From an uncultured Bacteroidales bacterium (GTDB taxonomy: Bacteria; Bacteroidota; Bacteroidia; Bacteroidales; P3), in the NCBI GenBank assembly GCA_944321735.1, contig CALUMK010000009.1, positions 28,560-92,559 of the forward strand: a stretch of 64,000 bases of DNA. The letters are read 5' to 3'. Position 1 is the stretch's first letter. Each line of letters begins with the position of its first letter. The notes under the pieces are model-generated. The model did no database searches, was not told the origin of the DNA, and saw only the letters and a program-made list of their open reading frames with translations. The position numbers and the translations under genes were made by a program. Positions 1 to 11,300 of this stretch are shown here, piece by piece.

Positions 1-1696
1 TCCAAGCATCTGCCGGGGCTTCGCGGGTTTCGCCAATCATCGTGAAACTATCCGGGTCGTTGTCCGTTTCGGAAATAAGCACGTTGTATTCTTCCATACC
101 GTACTGGTCCGTCAAGGACTTCACATAAAAGCTCATTTTGGCATCAGTTGCCGGCAAGAGCAATTTGGGCGAAATCAACCAGTCATCATTGGCCACCCCT
201 TCTAAGTTGAACATACTGGCGCCATAACGTTCTCCGCTATGCGGTGCAGCCACATCGGAACCGTCTTCTATTAAAGAAGGTTCGGTCAATGCCGGGTTGA
301 ATACAAAGAATCCGGCGGTCTGATCCATCAACGGATAAGAAATCTCCGCCCAACCGCCAATAGCAGCACCATCCACGTCCACTGTGGTCCAAGCCGGATT
401 GAAGCCTTCGGTAGCCCAGTCTTCACAATACTCGAAGTTCATTTCATACGGGTTGGCCGGAGCAAAGGAGTTGACCACCTTGGTAACCGTATCGTTGGTA
501 GCATCCTCATCGCCTTCCAGCTGAGCGATAGCCGTCAGGACATATTCGGTAGAAGGAGCTGACATGTCTGCCGTGAAGGTCACCGTGCCGACAGCGTAAG
601 GAGCCAATGTCACCGTCTGCGGGCCAATAGGCTCTTCCTTGTTGACAGCCAGAACCACTGGAACCGTTATTTCTTCATAACCCATATTGCGGACCTGTAC
701 TTCCACTTCCTGGTTGGCCGTGAACAAACCATCTCCCCTGGGGCTGAGAATCGCTTCAGCAGCCGCATCCTTGGCCCGCAGAACCGCATCGCTGCCAAAT
801 ACGGCACGGATAGCCGGATAGCCAAAACCTGCCTGATAGGTAGGAGGATCATTGGAGGTCACATACAGATAACCTTCAGCCGTCATGTCTGCCATCAGGA
901 TATAACCGGTAGAGGCCTCGGTAATCATATAATCGCCAGCTTCCAACCACAGACCCGGCGTTTCGTATTCCACAAAGCCGGATTCCGTACCTGCCGAACC
1001 AGTAGTTTCAAAAATCAGGTCGCCCATGGTCTGGGTAGCCGCATCCCAATGGTAAATAGCCACGGTCACTTCTTCACCGGCCGGAGCGCCCCAACCTACA
1101 GAAATAGCTGTCAGCGTATCCTTCACTGCCAAGGAGAAAGGAATCCCAGCCGACAATTCGCTATCCGACCCGATGGCATAAGATTCCACATCCTCAAACA
1201 TCGCATCGGTAACCGCATCGTAAGCCATTACGTCCTGCGCCACAATCACGCTCTTCTGCATTTCATTGTCATCCGTCAAGTCAATATCGGCGTGATCCAC
1301 CACCGTTGCCCGGAAAGTCAAAGTGAACTCATCGTCAACTTCAAAGCCGCTCAAAGCAAATTCCACTTCGGCATCGGCCACCCCGTCCACTTCCGGAAGT
1401 TCCACATTAGCGGTTCCCAAAACGGTTTCCCCGTTCAGCACGTCCACCTTGGCCGTGCAAGCCATAGCGCCTCGGTTCTGAACCTCAATCGTAGCCGTCA
1501 AAGCAGTATTGACATGTTCTACCGGCACCATGCGAGCCAAAGGCAACTCGTAGGAATTGATTCGGACATCGTAATCGGTGATTTCCGCAATGGAGATTTC
1601 CGCAATCCACAGATAACCGGCCGAAAGAACACCGAAGCTGTAATTTCCAGCAGTTTCGCAGGTAAACGAAGCATCTCCGGAAACAAAAGTCTCTTC
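1..1696 (-). pseudogene. 3' continuation of cleaved-adhesin-like giant protein, past an in-frame amber codon
   Basis: The minus-strand frame of the gene at 1697-3832 stays open for 565 further codons after its TAG (1699-1697) and runs off the window. I checked each codon down to position 2 and found no other stop. The translation has the same character as the upstream part: a repeat-like stretch AGNYSFGVLSAGYLWIAEI right after the stop, CARDB-like segments, and a further choice-of-anchor J domain near the edge (DWLISPKLLLPA, then KMSFYVKSLTDQYG). It has no start of its own that looks natural. It is therefore the lost C-terminal half of one protein, or a readthrough extension. A T9SS tail, if present, would lie beyond position 1. 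Confidence 0.8.
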
Positions 1697-3832
1697 CTAG
1701 GATTCCGGTTCGTTCCACAAAGTATCCCATGTCGTCACATCGGATCCCGACACACCATAGACAACAGCGAAAGCTTCCGGGATAGCCATGCCGAAGAAGC
1801 TCGTCCCTGCCGTATATTCCATCGAGAAGCGGTAAGCAACGCCTTCTTCCAGGGTCACGCAACGGGAATACAAAGGATCAGACATCGTAGCCACATAACC
1901 GCCGGTAGCACCATCGTAATACCAGTCGCCCACCCAGTCTGCTGCCTGTTCGGGATCGGAGAAATCGGTAATGAACGGAGCCGGCACCGGTTCAAAGGTA
2001 ATAAGCGAATCCACGGCGGCATTGTTTTCCAAGTTAACCTCGTCCTTGCCGGTAGCAGTCAGAATTTCACCTTCCACGGAAACCACATGCTTCCCAATGG
2101 CAGACAAATCCATAGTCTGTTCAAAGGTCAGAATAGTATCCGTTCCATAGGGAATAGCGCCGAATTCTTCCGTAATCGCGGCACCTCCATCCAAAGTATA
2201 GGACAATGACAAGGTGGAAATATCCGCACGGCCCACATTGGATACCAGCACCTGCAACGGAGTTTCCGCCGAAAGGTCGCAAGCCGAAATCGGCAACAGG
2301 ATATCGGAAATGGCCAAATCCAGAGTACCCACATAGGCACCTTGGCCGATTTCCACATCATCCACCGTGATACCCAACATATTGGCATCCGAATAGGCAT
2401 AGAAAGCAAAGTAGTAGTTTCCAGCTTCCGTGATGTCCAGATTCTCCACATGGAATTTAAGCTCACTGCCGGCCTCTATGTTATCGAAATCCACAAGGAC
2501 TTCCATCTCTTCCACATTGTTGGTGGTTCCCCACAGAAGCGACATTTTTTCAACGTAGAAACTGCTGGCAGCATCGTATGCAAAGGCAATGTAAGCATCC
2601 CCCGCTTCCAGAGTCACCGGGCACAAGGTCAGCAGATAGTCATCCAACGGATTGTCCCAGTCGTAGCTGATAAACGCAGCTTCGCCATCCCATTCCCAAG
2701 TGGTTCCATCTTCATTGTTGTCGATGACGGTCCAAAAATCCATATCCGCTTCTTCATTGAAGTCGCAGATGAAAGGAGGCTGCATGGGACCGATATGGAA
2801 TACTTCGGCAGCAAGGGTGTTGTTCTCAGGCACTTCGTCGCCTTCGTAGGCCACGCTTGCTTCAATCTGGTAGGTAACCCCTTCCGCGCTCAAATCAGCC
2901 TTGCCGGCAAAGGTGTATTCCTTGGTAGCACCCGGTGCCAAGGCTTCCGATACGGTCTCTGTTACCGCTTCACCGCCATCGAGGGTATAAGATACCGAAT
3001 ACGATGCGATTTCCTGAGTCCCGCAGTTTTCCACCACGATGGTCACATCCTCGGTGGCTGTCAAATCCTCGCCCGTCACAGGCGCCGTGATGTCAACAAC
3101 CGCCAAGTCGTAGTCGGCTTTGATGCCCAATTCCACATGGTCGTTCTGGCCGTTGGGATCCATGTCAACCGTAAACACGTATTCCACTCCCGCCTCGAAA
3201 GCATAGTCGTTCAACCGGGCATCGTCCCCGGCTGCCACGTAAATGACTGCCGGATTGGACAACGAAGCCGGCGAAGGATTTACAACAACGGCATCATAGG
3301 TTCCCGCCGGAATATCCAACGATTCGCTTTCGCCTGCCAGAACCACCGTGTAATCTTCAACCACACCGGTAGCGTCTTCGGGAATCTTGTATTCGAAGGC
3401 GGCATAAATCTCTTCCAATGGAAGGTATTCTTCATCGTCCTCTATCCAAAGGTTGCCTTCGTCTTCCGGGAACAAATCCCCGCAAGCGGTAGCATCGGCA
3501 TCCAGCAGCACTTGGTAGCCGGAGCCATCATCCCAGTCCATATAGACATCAAGCGTGATACGCGCATTGTCCTTGCTGGCAAACGGACGTGTTTCCATTA
3601 ACTTCAATGCCACTTTCTTGCCATCGCCCCGTTTTGCAAAAACAGCAAAAGGCTCCGGTTTTACAGGCTTTTCCGCCTGCAAGCCAGCTTCTTGGAAAGA
3701 GGTCACGCCTGGTTGCGCAATAAATGCCTTCCGTTCAATCTGTTTCTTGACTTTGAATTGTTCCCCGCTGGAACCAGAATTCTTGACTTGACCCATAGAC
3801 AGACCTATCATCACGAACAGGCCCAAGGTCAT
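1697..3832 (-). CDS. secreted cleaved-adhesin/choice-of-anchor J repeat protein, interrupted by amber stop
   Basis: 711 residues, cell-surface or secreted, of the kind exported by T9SS. After a short hydrophobic start (MTLGLFVMIGLSMGQ) come a charged linker, a beta-rich segment, CARDB-like Ig folds (for example AEVVVENCGTQEIASYSVSY-type strands near residue 270) and at least two choice-of-anchor J domains beginning PPFICDFNEE (about 355) and APFITDFSDP (about 625). The TAG stop falls inside the last J domain, with homologous coding sequence continuing in frame. The better start is upstream: ATG at 3851-3849 followed by A7. One A fewer would give MKKLIGMTLGLFVMIGLSMGQ, a textbook signal peptide. 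With seven As that ATG is out of frame. Two lesions suggest a decaying gene, a phase-variable tract, or sequence errors. The adhesin role is inferred from domains only. Confidence 0.75.
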   Translation of the reverse strand: MTLGLFVMIGLSMGQVKNSGSSGEQFKVKKQIERKAFIAQPGVTSFQEAGLQAEKPVKPEPFAVFAKRGDGKKVALKLMETRPFASKDNARITLDVYMDWDDGSGYQVLLDADATACGDLFPEDEGNLWIEDDEEYLPLEEIYAAFEYKIPEDATGVVEDYTVVLAGESESLDIPAGTYDAVVVNPSPASLSNPAVIYVAAGDDARLNDYAFEAGVEYVFTVDMDPNGQNDHVELGIKADYDLAVVDITAPVTGEDLTATEDVTIVVENCGTQEIASYSVSYTLDGGEAVTETVSEALAPGATKEYTFAGKADLSAEGVTYQIEASVAYEGDEVPENNTLAAEVFHIGPMQPPFICDFNEEADMDFWTVIDNNEDGTTWEWDGEAAFISYDWDNPLDDYLLTLCPVTLEAGDAYIAFAYDAASSFYVEKMSLLWGTTNNVEEMEVLVDFDNIEAGSELKFHVENLDITEAGNYYFAFYAYSDANMLGITVDDVEIGQGAYVGTLDLAISDILLPISACDLSAETPLQVLVSNVGRADISTLSLSYTLDGGAAITEEFGAIPYGTDTILTFEQTMDLSAIGKHVVSVEGEILTATGKDEVNLENNAAVDSLITFEPVPAPFITDFSDPEQAADWVGDWYYDGATGGYVATMSDPLYSRCVTLEEGVAYRFSMEYTAGTSFFGMAIPEAFAVVYGVSGSDVTTWDTLWNEPES

Positions 3833-4263
3833 TCCGATAAGTTTTTTTCATAATGTTTGGTTTTGGTTGTTTTACAATTCGGATTCGATAATCCTTTTTC
3901 TTGGCTTTTTCAGTAACAATTTTTTTGTTAGTAAATTAGGTGTACACTACATCCAGGCTTGCACCGGAAAACCCGCATGGCAGTGCAAGGCATCCGAAGC
4001 CTGTGTTCTTGTTTTGGACATTAAAAAACTTGCTCTGCTCCCATAATGTGATTTTATGAATACTCCGTTAGTTTTCCCCGCCTTCCATAGAAGAAAGCCG
4101 TAATGCGAATTTAGTGTTTTTTTTCAAATAATGCAAAACAAATTCAAAAAACAGTCGACGAAACAATAGCCCCAAACCTGTAAACAGGGTAAGCCTTGCC
4201 GTAATATATGTCATTGGCATTTCCTGCCAGCTATCTATTTTTGCCATTCAAAAACAACACAAG
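3833..4263. other. divergent intergenic region
   Basis: 431 bases between the minus-strand adhesin-like gene and the plus-strand TonB receptor. It holds the A7/T7 tract at the adhesin start (3842-3848) and a promoter for the receptor at its right edge. The middle is AT-rich. I see no other gene, repeat or terminator in it. Confidence 0.6.
4214..4243 (+). promoter_or_regulatory. Bacteroidota-type promoter for TonB receptor
   Basis: The -7 box TATTTTTG (4236-4243, matching TAnnTTTG) is preceded by TTGG at 4214-4217 with an 18-base spacer. The predicted transcript would start near 4249 and give a leader of about 15 bases before the ATG at 4264. Confidence 0.6.
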
Positions 4264-6174
4264 ATGCACTTGCGCACAATATTTTCCACAACCCTGTTCC
4301 TGACCACCAGTCTTTTCCTGCAAGCCTCCGCCGGGAATCCGTTGCCAAAAGCACCCGACTCCTCCGATATTGCCCGCAGCATCAACCTCCACGAAGTGGT
4401 CGTGACCGGTACGCGCAACGCCACCGACATCCGGCATCTGCCCATGACGGTGAGCGTCATCTCGCATCGCCAAATCGAAGAAAGCCATGAAGTCTCGTTG
4501 CTGCCCTTGCTGAGCCAGCAAGTCCCGGGCTTGTTCGTGACCTCGCGAGGCGTGTACGGCTACGGGGTTTCCGACGGGGCGGCCGGCGGCATCAGCCTGC
4601 GGGGTATCGGGGGCGGCTCGGCTTCGCAAATGCTGGTCCTGATTGACGGGCATCCCCAGTACATGGGGCTTTTCGGGCATCCAATCGCCGATGCCTACCA
4701 AAGCATGATGGCCGAACGGGTGGAAGTGCTGCGCGGCCCGGCTTCGGTGCTTTACGGCTCCAACGCGATGGGCGGAGTCATCAATATCGTGACCCGGCAG
4801 ATGCAGGAAGACGGCGTGCGTACCGGCGTAGATGCCGGAATCGGGACTTACGGGACGATGCACGCGCAAGCCTCCAACCGGGTCCGCAAAGGCAAGTTCA
4901 ACAGCATTGTCACCGCCTCCTACGACCGCACCGACGGGCATCGCGAAAACATGGGCTTCGAACAGTTCGGCGGCTACGCCAAAGTGGGATACGATTTTAA
5001 TGCGCATTGGAAAATCTGGGCCGACGCGAATGTGACGCATTTCAACGCCTCCAATCCCGGCACAGTGGACAAGCCTATCAACGACAACGATTCCCGAATT
5101 ACCCGGGGCATGGCATCGCTCGCCGTGGAAAACCATTACCAAAAGACTTCCGGGGCTCTGAGCTTCTTTTACAACTGGGGACGACATCGTATCAATGACG
5201 GATACGAAAACGGGGAAGAACCTTTGGACTACCGATTCAACTCCCGGGATCAAATGATGGGGGTGTCGGTCTATCAAAGCGCTTCCTTTTACAAAGGAAA
5301 CCGGGTGACGCTGGGCGTGGACTACCAGCATTTCGGCGGGAATTCATGGAATCATTACATAGAAACCGGAGAGGACGAACCGAGCGCCGACCACCATTTG
5401 GATGAGGTGGGGGCTTACGTGGACTTCCGGCAGGATCTTTGGAAATGGCTTTCGCTCGATGCCGGTGTCCGCTTCGACTACCACAGCCGGACGGGTGGGG
5501 AATGGATCCCGCAAGGCGGGCTTTCGTTCCACTTGCCCAAGAACGCTGAAGTCAAGGCGATGGTGAGCAAAGGTTTCCGCAACCCGACGATACGGGAGAT
5601 GTACATGTTCCCGCCACAGAATCCGGACCTGAAACCGGAACGCCTGATGAGTTACGAGCTTTCGTTCTCGCAACGCCTGCTGCACGGGGCATTGCGCTAC
5701 GGGCTGAACCTCTTTTACATCCATGGGGACAATATTATATATGTAGACCGTTCTTCGGGCCGCCCGCTGAACGTGAACGGGGGATTGATTGAAAACTGGG
5801 GAACTGAAGCCGATTTCGGATACCGCATTACCAAGGTCTGGAACGTATACGCCAACTACAGCTGGCTGCACATGAAGCATCCGGTCTTGGGTTCGCCCGA
5901 GCATAAGCTCTTTGCCGGATTGGATTTCCGCCTGAACCGCTGGAGCGCATCCACCGGCATCCAATACATACACGGGCTATATACTTCGGTGGCGGCGGAC
6001 AATATCCAGCAGGAGAATTTCGTGCTGTGGAACTTGCAAGCCGGAGTGCGGGTCGGCGGAATCGCTGAAATCTACATCAAGGCTGAAAACCTGTTAGGCC
6101 AGGAATACGAAATCAATGCCGGATACCCGATGCCGCGTTTCACTTTCATGGGTGGAATCCGACTGGATTTCTAA
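4264..6174 (+). CDS. TonB-dependent outer-membrane receptor
   Basis: 636 residues, an outer-membrane beta-barrel that imports a metal chelate, haem, cobalamin or similar ligand using energy from TonB. It has a signal peptide (about 1-23, ending QASAG), a TonB-box-like segment (LHEVVVTGTR, about 43-52), a plug domain (about 55-170) with the usual LRGIGGG, VEVLRGPASVLYGSNAMGGVINIVT-type features, and a barrel ending in a C-terminal phenylalanine (GGIRLDF). The length fits the compact CirA/BtuB/HmuR type and not SusC, which is about 1000 residues. No SusD-like partner is next to it. The substrate cannot be told from sequence. It stands alone with its own promoter. Confidence 0.93.
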   Translation: MHLRTIFSTTLFLTTSLFLQASAGNPLPKAPDSSDIARSINLHEVVVTGTRNATDIRHLPMTVSVISHRQIEESHEVSLLPLLSQQVPGLFVTSRGVYGYGVSDGAAGGISLRGIGGGSASQMLVLIDGHPQYMGLFGHPIADAYQSMMAERVEVLRGPASVLYGSNAMGGVINIVTRQMQEDGVRTGVDAGIGTYGTMHAQASNRVRKGKFNSIVTASYDRTDGHRENMGFEQFGGYAKVGYDFNAHWKIWADANVTHFNASNPGTVDKPINDNDSRITRGMASLAVENHYQKTSGALSFFYNWGRHRINDGYENGEEPLDYRFNSRDQMMGVSVYQSASFYKGNRVTLGVDYQHFGGNSWNHYIETGEDEPSADHHLDEVGAYVDFRQDLWKWLSLDAGVRFDYHSRTGGEWIPQGGLSFHLPKNAEVKAMVSKGFRNPTIREMYMFPPQNPDLKPERLMSYELSFSQRLLHGALRYGLNLFYIHGDNIIYVDRSSGRPLNVNGGLIENWGTEADFGYRITKVWNVYANYSWLHMKHPVLGSPEHKLFAGLDFRLNRWSASTGIQYIHGLYTSVAADNIQQENFVLWNLQAGVRVGGIAEIYIKAENLLGQEYEINAGYPMPRFTFMGGIRLDF

Positions 6175-6258
6175 AACGACCCTATTGCCCGGAGCGCGTT
6201 TAGAATCGGCAGTCCGCCTAATCCTCAAAATCCTCCCACCGATCCCCCCCATGCGCTT

Positions 6259-8055
6259 TCACTTCCGGCCCGATACCGATTCTTCCCTAAGCGCCTCGAA
6301 GTAGTCGGAGGTCTTTACCTCGTTGCCAAGCCCGATTTTTTTACGAAGCCTGTAAATGAACGTCCCTATCGACCGGGGAGTACGCCCCGTAAGATTTGCT
6401 ATTTCTTTGGCATTCAAACCCGATGCCAAAAAGGCCGCCAAGCGTTTCTCGCTCCGGGTCAGACCAGAGACCTTCTGTTCCAGGTTCACAAAGAAATAGG
6501 GATAAGTGGCTTCGAAATCGGCAAGGTATTGTTTCCAACGGTTTTCAACCGATCCCGATTGCGCCAGACGCGCTATCCGGGCACAAGCCCTTTCCACTTC
6601 ATCTTTTGAAAGGCTCCGGACGGTTTCCTGCAAAAGAGCCGTTTCCTCTTGAATCTGATGCAGCACCTCGTCTTTGTAAGCGTTCGACATGGATCGATCC
6701 GCCCCTCTCTGCTTTTCCGTTTCAATCCCCTTGGCCAAAAAATCATTCTCCTCTTGTATATCGCGAATCACCTCGTCGCTTTCCTGCTTGCCTCGTTTAA
6801 GACGGTACAACAATACGCTCAACGCAATCAGCAGGAAAAAAATGACAAGAGACAACACAGTCAAGCTTAACTTCTTTTGCGAATTGGCCAGTTCGGCCAA
6901 CCTCAAATCCGACTGCATCTTCTCTAACTCGAAGTCCTTACGAAGATTATAGACCACTTCTTCCCTTTCCCTATTCCACACCGAATCCCGCAAATGGTAT
7001 GCAGCATGCAATTCCCGATAAGCCTGCTGCAGTTTCCCTTCCTCGTACAACAAGGCAGCATAATCTTCATGAGCGTAGCATTCCACTTCCTTGTACCCTA
7101 TTTCCCGCGAAAGCGCTATGGCTTCCTGCAAATAGATTTCGGCCAAGGCAACATCGCCCATACCTTGGCTCATATTGCTCATATTCACCAATATTCTTGT
7201 CTTCCGGAAAGACTTTTCCGCATTCTTGTCCACTTCGGCCAAAGCCAAACCGAAATAATGCAAAGCCAAATCCTTCTGCCCGAGCTCCGAATAAATGCAA
7301 GCCAGGTTATTGTAATAGAAATCCAAGTTCAAATCCGGGAATGCCACCACCAAGGGACGTATCTTCATCAAGTAAAACAAAGACGAGTCCATTTGCTTGG
7401 AGGCAAAGAACCAGCCCGCCAAGTTCCTGTACACCAACACCTCTTCCTCCACTGGCAAAGGCAGCAGAGACAAAGCCTGCCGATGATAATAAAAGGCATC
7501 CTCCATCCGACCCGAATACATATACAAGCTGGCCAGATTAGAATAAACCGAAGCCAGCATGGTCTTCGAAGCATCCGGCCATCGGTGCAGAAAAGCATAG
7601 GCAGCCTCAATACCTTCCTGGCTCATTCCCGCCTGCATGGCATCGGACACCATCTGGAGGGAAGCCGTCATCGCCAATGAGTCTTCCGTGCGCACCGGCA
7701 AGATACCGTATTGCAATGCCTGACCCAAGGATTTCCATGTATAATACGCCTCCCGGAAACTGCCTGCCTTTTCCTGCATGGATGCCTTTTGCGTCCAATA
7801 CCCGGCGGCTTCCTCATAACGCCCTATATCCATACACAAATCCAGAATGGAATCAGCCAAATCAACTTTCTCCGTAAAACGGGTTTCTGCATCATAGCGC
7901 AGAAACCAATGTTCCAATTTCAAATTCTTCTCGGCTACAGACGATTCTCCCTCGGCAGGCAAAAACACATCCTGCCCCGCAACCCCTTCGGACAAAAAGA
8001 ACGAGAGCAAGAACCAAACACAAAAACGACAATAACGCATACACCCATGTTTCAA
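6259..8055 (-). CDS. membrane-anchored TPR protein with C-terminal LuxR-type HTH
   Basis: 598 residues. An N-terminal hydrophobic segment (MRYCRFCVWFLLSFFL) acts as signal or anchor. Tetratricopeptide repeats fill about 60-370, in the periplasm. One membrane helix (LTVLSLVIFFLLIALSVLLY, about 395-415) is followed by a charged coiled coil and a C-terminal helix-turn-helix (about 530-590) with LTRSEKRLAAFLASGLNAKEIA and RTPRSIGTFIYRLRKKIG. This is the common Bacteroidota one-piece regulator that senses outside and binds DNA inside. Its target is not known. It is divergent from the 1435-residue T9SS substrate at 8349, which makes that gene a plausible target. An alternative start six residues in (position 8040) gives a cleaner signal peptide. 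Confidence 0.85.
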   Translation of the reverse strand: MKHGCMRYCRFCVWFLLSFFLSEGVAGQDVFLPAEGESSVAEKNLKLEHWFLRYDAETRFTEKVDLADSILDLCMDIGRYEEAAGYWTQKASMQEKAGSFREAYYTWKSLGQALQYGILPVRTEDSLAMTASLQMVSDAMQAGMSQEGIEAAYAFLHRWPDASKTMLASVYSNLASLYMYSGRMEDAFYYHRQALSLLPLPVEEEVLVYRNLAGWFFASKQMDSSLFYLMKIRPLVVAFPDLNLDFYYNNLACIYSELGQKDLALHYFGLALAEVDKNAEKSFRKTRILVNMSNMSQGMGDVALAEIYLQEAIALSREIGYKEVECYAHEDYAALLYEEGKLQQAYRELHAAYHLRDSVWNREREEVVYNLRKDFELEKMQSDLRLAELANSQKKLSLTVLSLVIFFLLIALSVLLYRLKRGKQESDEVIRDIQEENDFLAKGIETEKQRGADRSMSNAYKDEVLHQIQEETALLQETVRSLSKDEVERACARIARLAQSGSVENRWKQYLADFEATYPYFFVNLEQKVSGLTRSEKRLAAFLASGLNAKEIANLTGRTPRSIGTFIYRLRKKIGLGNEVKTSDYFEALREESVSGRK

Positions 8056-8104
8056 TTATACAAAAACGATGACATCCAACCCGCCAAAGCATCCAACAGG
8101 CAGG

Positions 8105-8112
8105 CAAACATA
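8105..8112 (-). promoter_or_regulatory. -7 box for the TPR/HTH regulator
   Basis: Read on the minus strand the bases are TATGTTTG, matching TAnnTTTG. A TTTG (minus strand) lies 23 bases upstream at 8136-8139, slightly far for a -33 box. The leader to 8055 would be about 43 bases. Confidence 0.45.
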
Positions 8113-8272
8113 CAACATTTTCAGATTCCAACTCACAAAACACCCCGCAAAACAAATGCAACTCATTAAAAACAAGAAATATATAAAAATGTCGTCATTT
8201 TGTTGTACTACAACATTCCCGATTGTCGGCCTTTTGTGAATGCAGGGATAAGGTCTCCCGGCAGAGGCAACC

Positions 8273-8280
8273 TATTTTTG
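8273..8280 (+). promoter_or_regulatory. -7 box for the 1435-residue T9SS substrate
   Basis: TATTTTTG, a perfect TAnnTTTG, 68 bases before the ATG at 8349. No convincing -33 TTTG is at the right distance, which would suit an activator-dependent promoter. The divergent TPR/HTH gene is a candidate regulator. Confidence 0.5.
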
Positions 8281-8348
8281 CCGCAACAAGCAGCAGGCAC
8301 TCCAATCGTGCCTTTTTCAAAACAAATATTCATTAAAACATTAAAACC

Positions 8349-11300
8349 ATGAAACGATCATTCTTCACATCCTGCCTATTGGCCGTGTCCTTGCTTTTCG
8401 GCATCGGACAGACCCATGCACAGCTTTCCGAAAGCTTCGAATCCGGGATTTTCCCTCCCGAAAACTGGCAATACCAGTATCTCGGAGACGAGAGAACTGA
8501 CAACGGAATGTTCCTGCAAACCATCGGGGACGAGGCCGGAGTCGATATTGCCGCTCCGGATCAAAGCGAGCACTACCTTTTAATCAAAACAGGTTACGGA
8601 TTACGCAAATATTCCGATTCTTGGCTCATCTCGCCTGCGTTCTCCGTAGAAGGGCAGCAATACCTGAAATTCGCCTTGTCCACTACCGAATTCATTTCAG
8701 GCTCGACCGACACCATCGAAGTCCTGGCAAGCGAAACGGGAAGCAATCCGGCCGACTTCACGCATTGCCTCCTGCATGTCCTCTCTTCGGACATTTTCCC
8801 AGACGGAGAATTCAATACGGTGGATTATCCGGGATGGACTGAATTCTGCATCGATCTCTCCGACTTCGACGGCAAAGAAATCCGCATAGCTTTCCGCTCC
8901 TGCCTCTACGCAGAGAGCTGGCTCGCACGCATCAGCCTGGCGCTGGACAACATCCGCACCGAAAGCTCGAGTTCGGACGATCTGGTCCTGACCAAACTGT
9001 ATAGCCCCGCCAATGATTGCGACAGCACCCAAAGCCTTTCATTCGAAGTCTTCAACGCTGGCAACGAGATTTCCAGCTACGACATAGCCTGGAGAATCGG
9101 CGAAGGCGCTGTCTCGAGGCAAGCCGCGCAACAGACCCTGCCGGCATGCCAGTCCTCTACCGTAAACCTGGACCGGGCCATAAACCTGCCCCGCGGCAAT
9201 TCCGAGCTGAAAGTCTGGATAGAACACGGAAACGACAATCAAGAATGGAATGACACCCTGTACGCCAACTCCATACGTATCGGCACCGCGGCCTCGCTTC
9301 CCTACGAAGGGAATGCATCCAATGAAGGGGAAGACTTCGCCAACGGATCTCTCCGCCCCACACAAAGCTGGATGTACATCAGCCTCCCTGACTACGGAGA
9401 ACAGCCCGTATGGCTGGGGCAAGCCAACAATGCCATCCTCATCGGCCCTTGCATGGAGATCCCTGCCGGGAAAATCAGGATTTCATTCGACATGATGGCC
9501 ACTACCCAAGGCGGATTCGTCTTCAGCCAAAGCTACTCAGGACTCTGGAGAGAACAGACAACCCTGCAAGAAACGCCCTTCGACGCAAGCATTGCCGGAT
9601 TCACTAGGTTCAGCCAAATCTTGAACATCGAGGAAAGCGCATGGCAGTCCCTCGGGATCGAGGTCACCGGCAGCAACCTCACCCAAGTCATAATCAAGAA
9701 CATCCATATCGAAACCGTGGAAGCCGACCTGTGTCTGGAAGCCATCCTGTCCCCGGTCAATACCAAGCTGCCCGTATCCAGCCAAGCGACAGAAGTGACC
9801 GTTTCCGTCCTCAACCAAGGCATGCAAAGCCGGGAAAACATCCGGGTATCCTACCAATGGAGAGACCAGCCCGTGGCAAGCCAGACCTTTCCGGTTGCCA
9901 TAGCTCCCGACAGCAGCGTGTCCCTCACTTTCTCCACCCCTATAGACCTGTCTTCCGCCACAACAGGAACCTTGAAAGCATGGGTGGAGGATTCCCAAGG
10001 GGCTTATGCCGGGAACGACAGCCTGCAAATGGACATCATGACTTACGAACCGGTATCCTCGCCCTACCGCATGAGCTTCGAGAGCGGGGAAGATTTCTCG
10101 TCCTGGACCTCTCTCAACCCCGATCAAAGCATCGCCACCTACTGGGACACAGCCACGGTAGCTTTCACTCTTCTCTCAAAGGGCAAGAATGTCTGCTTCC
10201 TGCCTGCATTGGCAGGCTCCCCGGCTAACGACATGCTCATCAGCCCGGCCGTTTCCTTGCAAGAAGGCCGCTACCGGGTATCCTTCTTCTATGCCGGCAT
10301 CCCTTATTCAGGAGCCGACATGCAGCTTTCCGTGATGCTCGGAACAAATCCCGACCCGGAGACGCTGGCCAAGTCAGTGCAATGGCAGACACAAATCACG
10401 CAGTCGGTATGGCTCAGCGGATACTTCTATTTCGATGTCCCCGCCGATGGATTGTACTATGTGGCTTTCCTCGGCCAAGGTGAACATTGCGAGCTTTTCC
10501 TCGACGATGTGCGCATAGACCAGGAACAGGATATCTGCGTACTGTCCGCTTCTTTTGCTGAAACGTCCGGATATAATAAGACCAGCACGCCCGTCACCGT
10601 CTCCTTCAGGAACCACGGAACAGAAAACGTCACATCCGTCCAGGCCGAGTACTGGCTCAACAACGTCTTGCAGCAAAGCGAAACAGTCACCTTGGACCTG
10701 GCTCCCGGCCAGACTCACGAACATGTGTTCAGCCTGCCTGCCGACATCTCCGCCACCGGGACATACAGCCTCGCGTCGCGCATCATCATGGACGGAGATG
10801 CCGATACCATCAACAACACCATCTCAGGGAACAGCCTCCAGCACTTCCCTAACCGGACACTGCCTTACTTTGAAGATTTCTCCTCGGAAGAGAACCGGGT
10901 CAGATGGGCTTCCGTGGATGCTAACGAAGACGGCAATGCATGGGTCGCCGCCGGCAGCGGAATCACTTACGATGCTTACAGCGGGACAGCCGCTTTGGCA
11001 TACTCATCGCAAGCCGGTGTAGACGGGGACGACTATATCTTCTCCGAATGCATCGAGCTTCCGGCCGACAGCCTCGTTCTTTCTTTCTTCTACCGCACAT
11101 TCCGGAACATCGACTATTATCACGAGAATTTCAGCGCGGCACTGTATTCGGCTCCCGACCCGGATTCCGTGTTCATGACGCTGCAAGACTATCCTGGAAT
11201 ATGCGTCCCCGGCATGGAATACGAGAAAGCCATCTTCCGGTTTTCCTTGGAGCAACCCCGCAAAATCTACATCGGATTCCATTCCTACAGCGAGAAAGGG

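Noticed and set aside
1049-2209. Long plus-strand open frame
   Set aside because: It lies opposite the adhesin-like gene, crosses its stop, has His/Arg/Ser-rich composition and no domain. It is a shadow frame of repetitive coding sequence.
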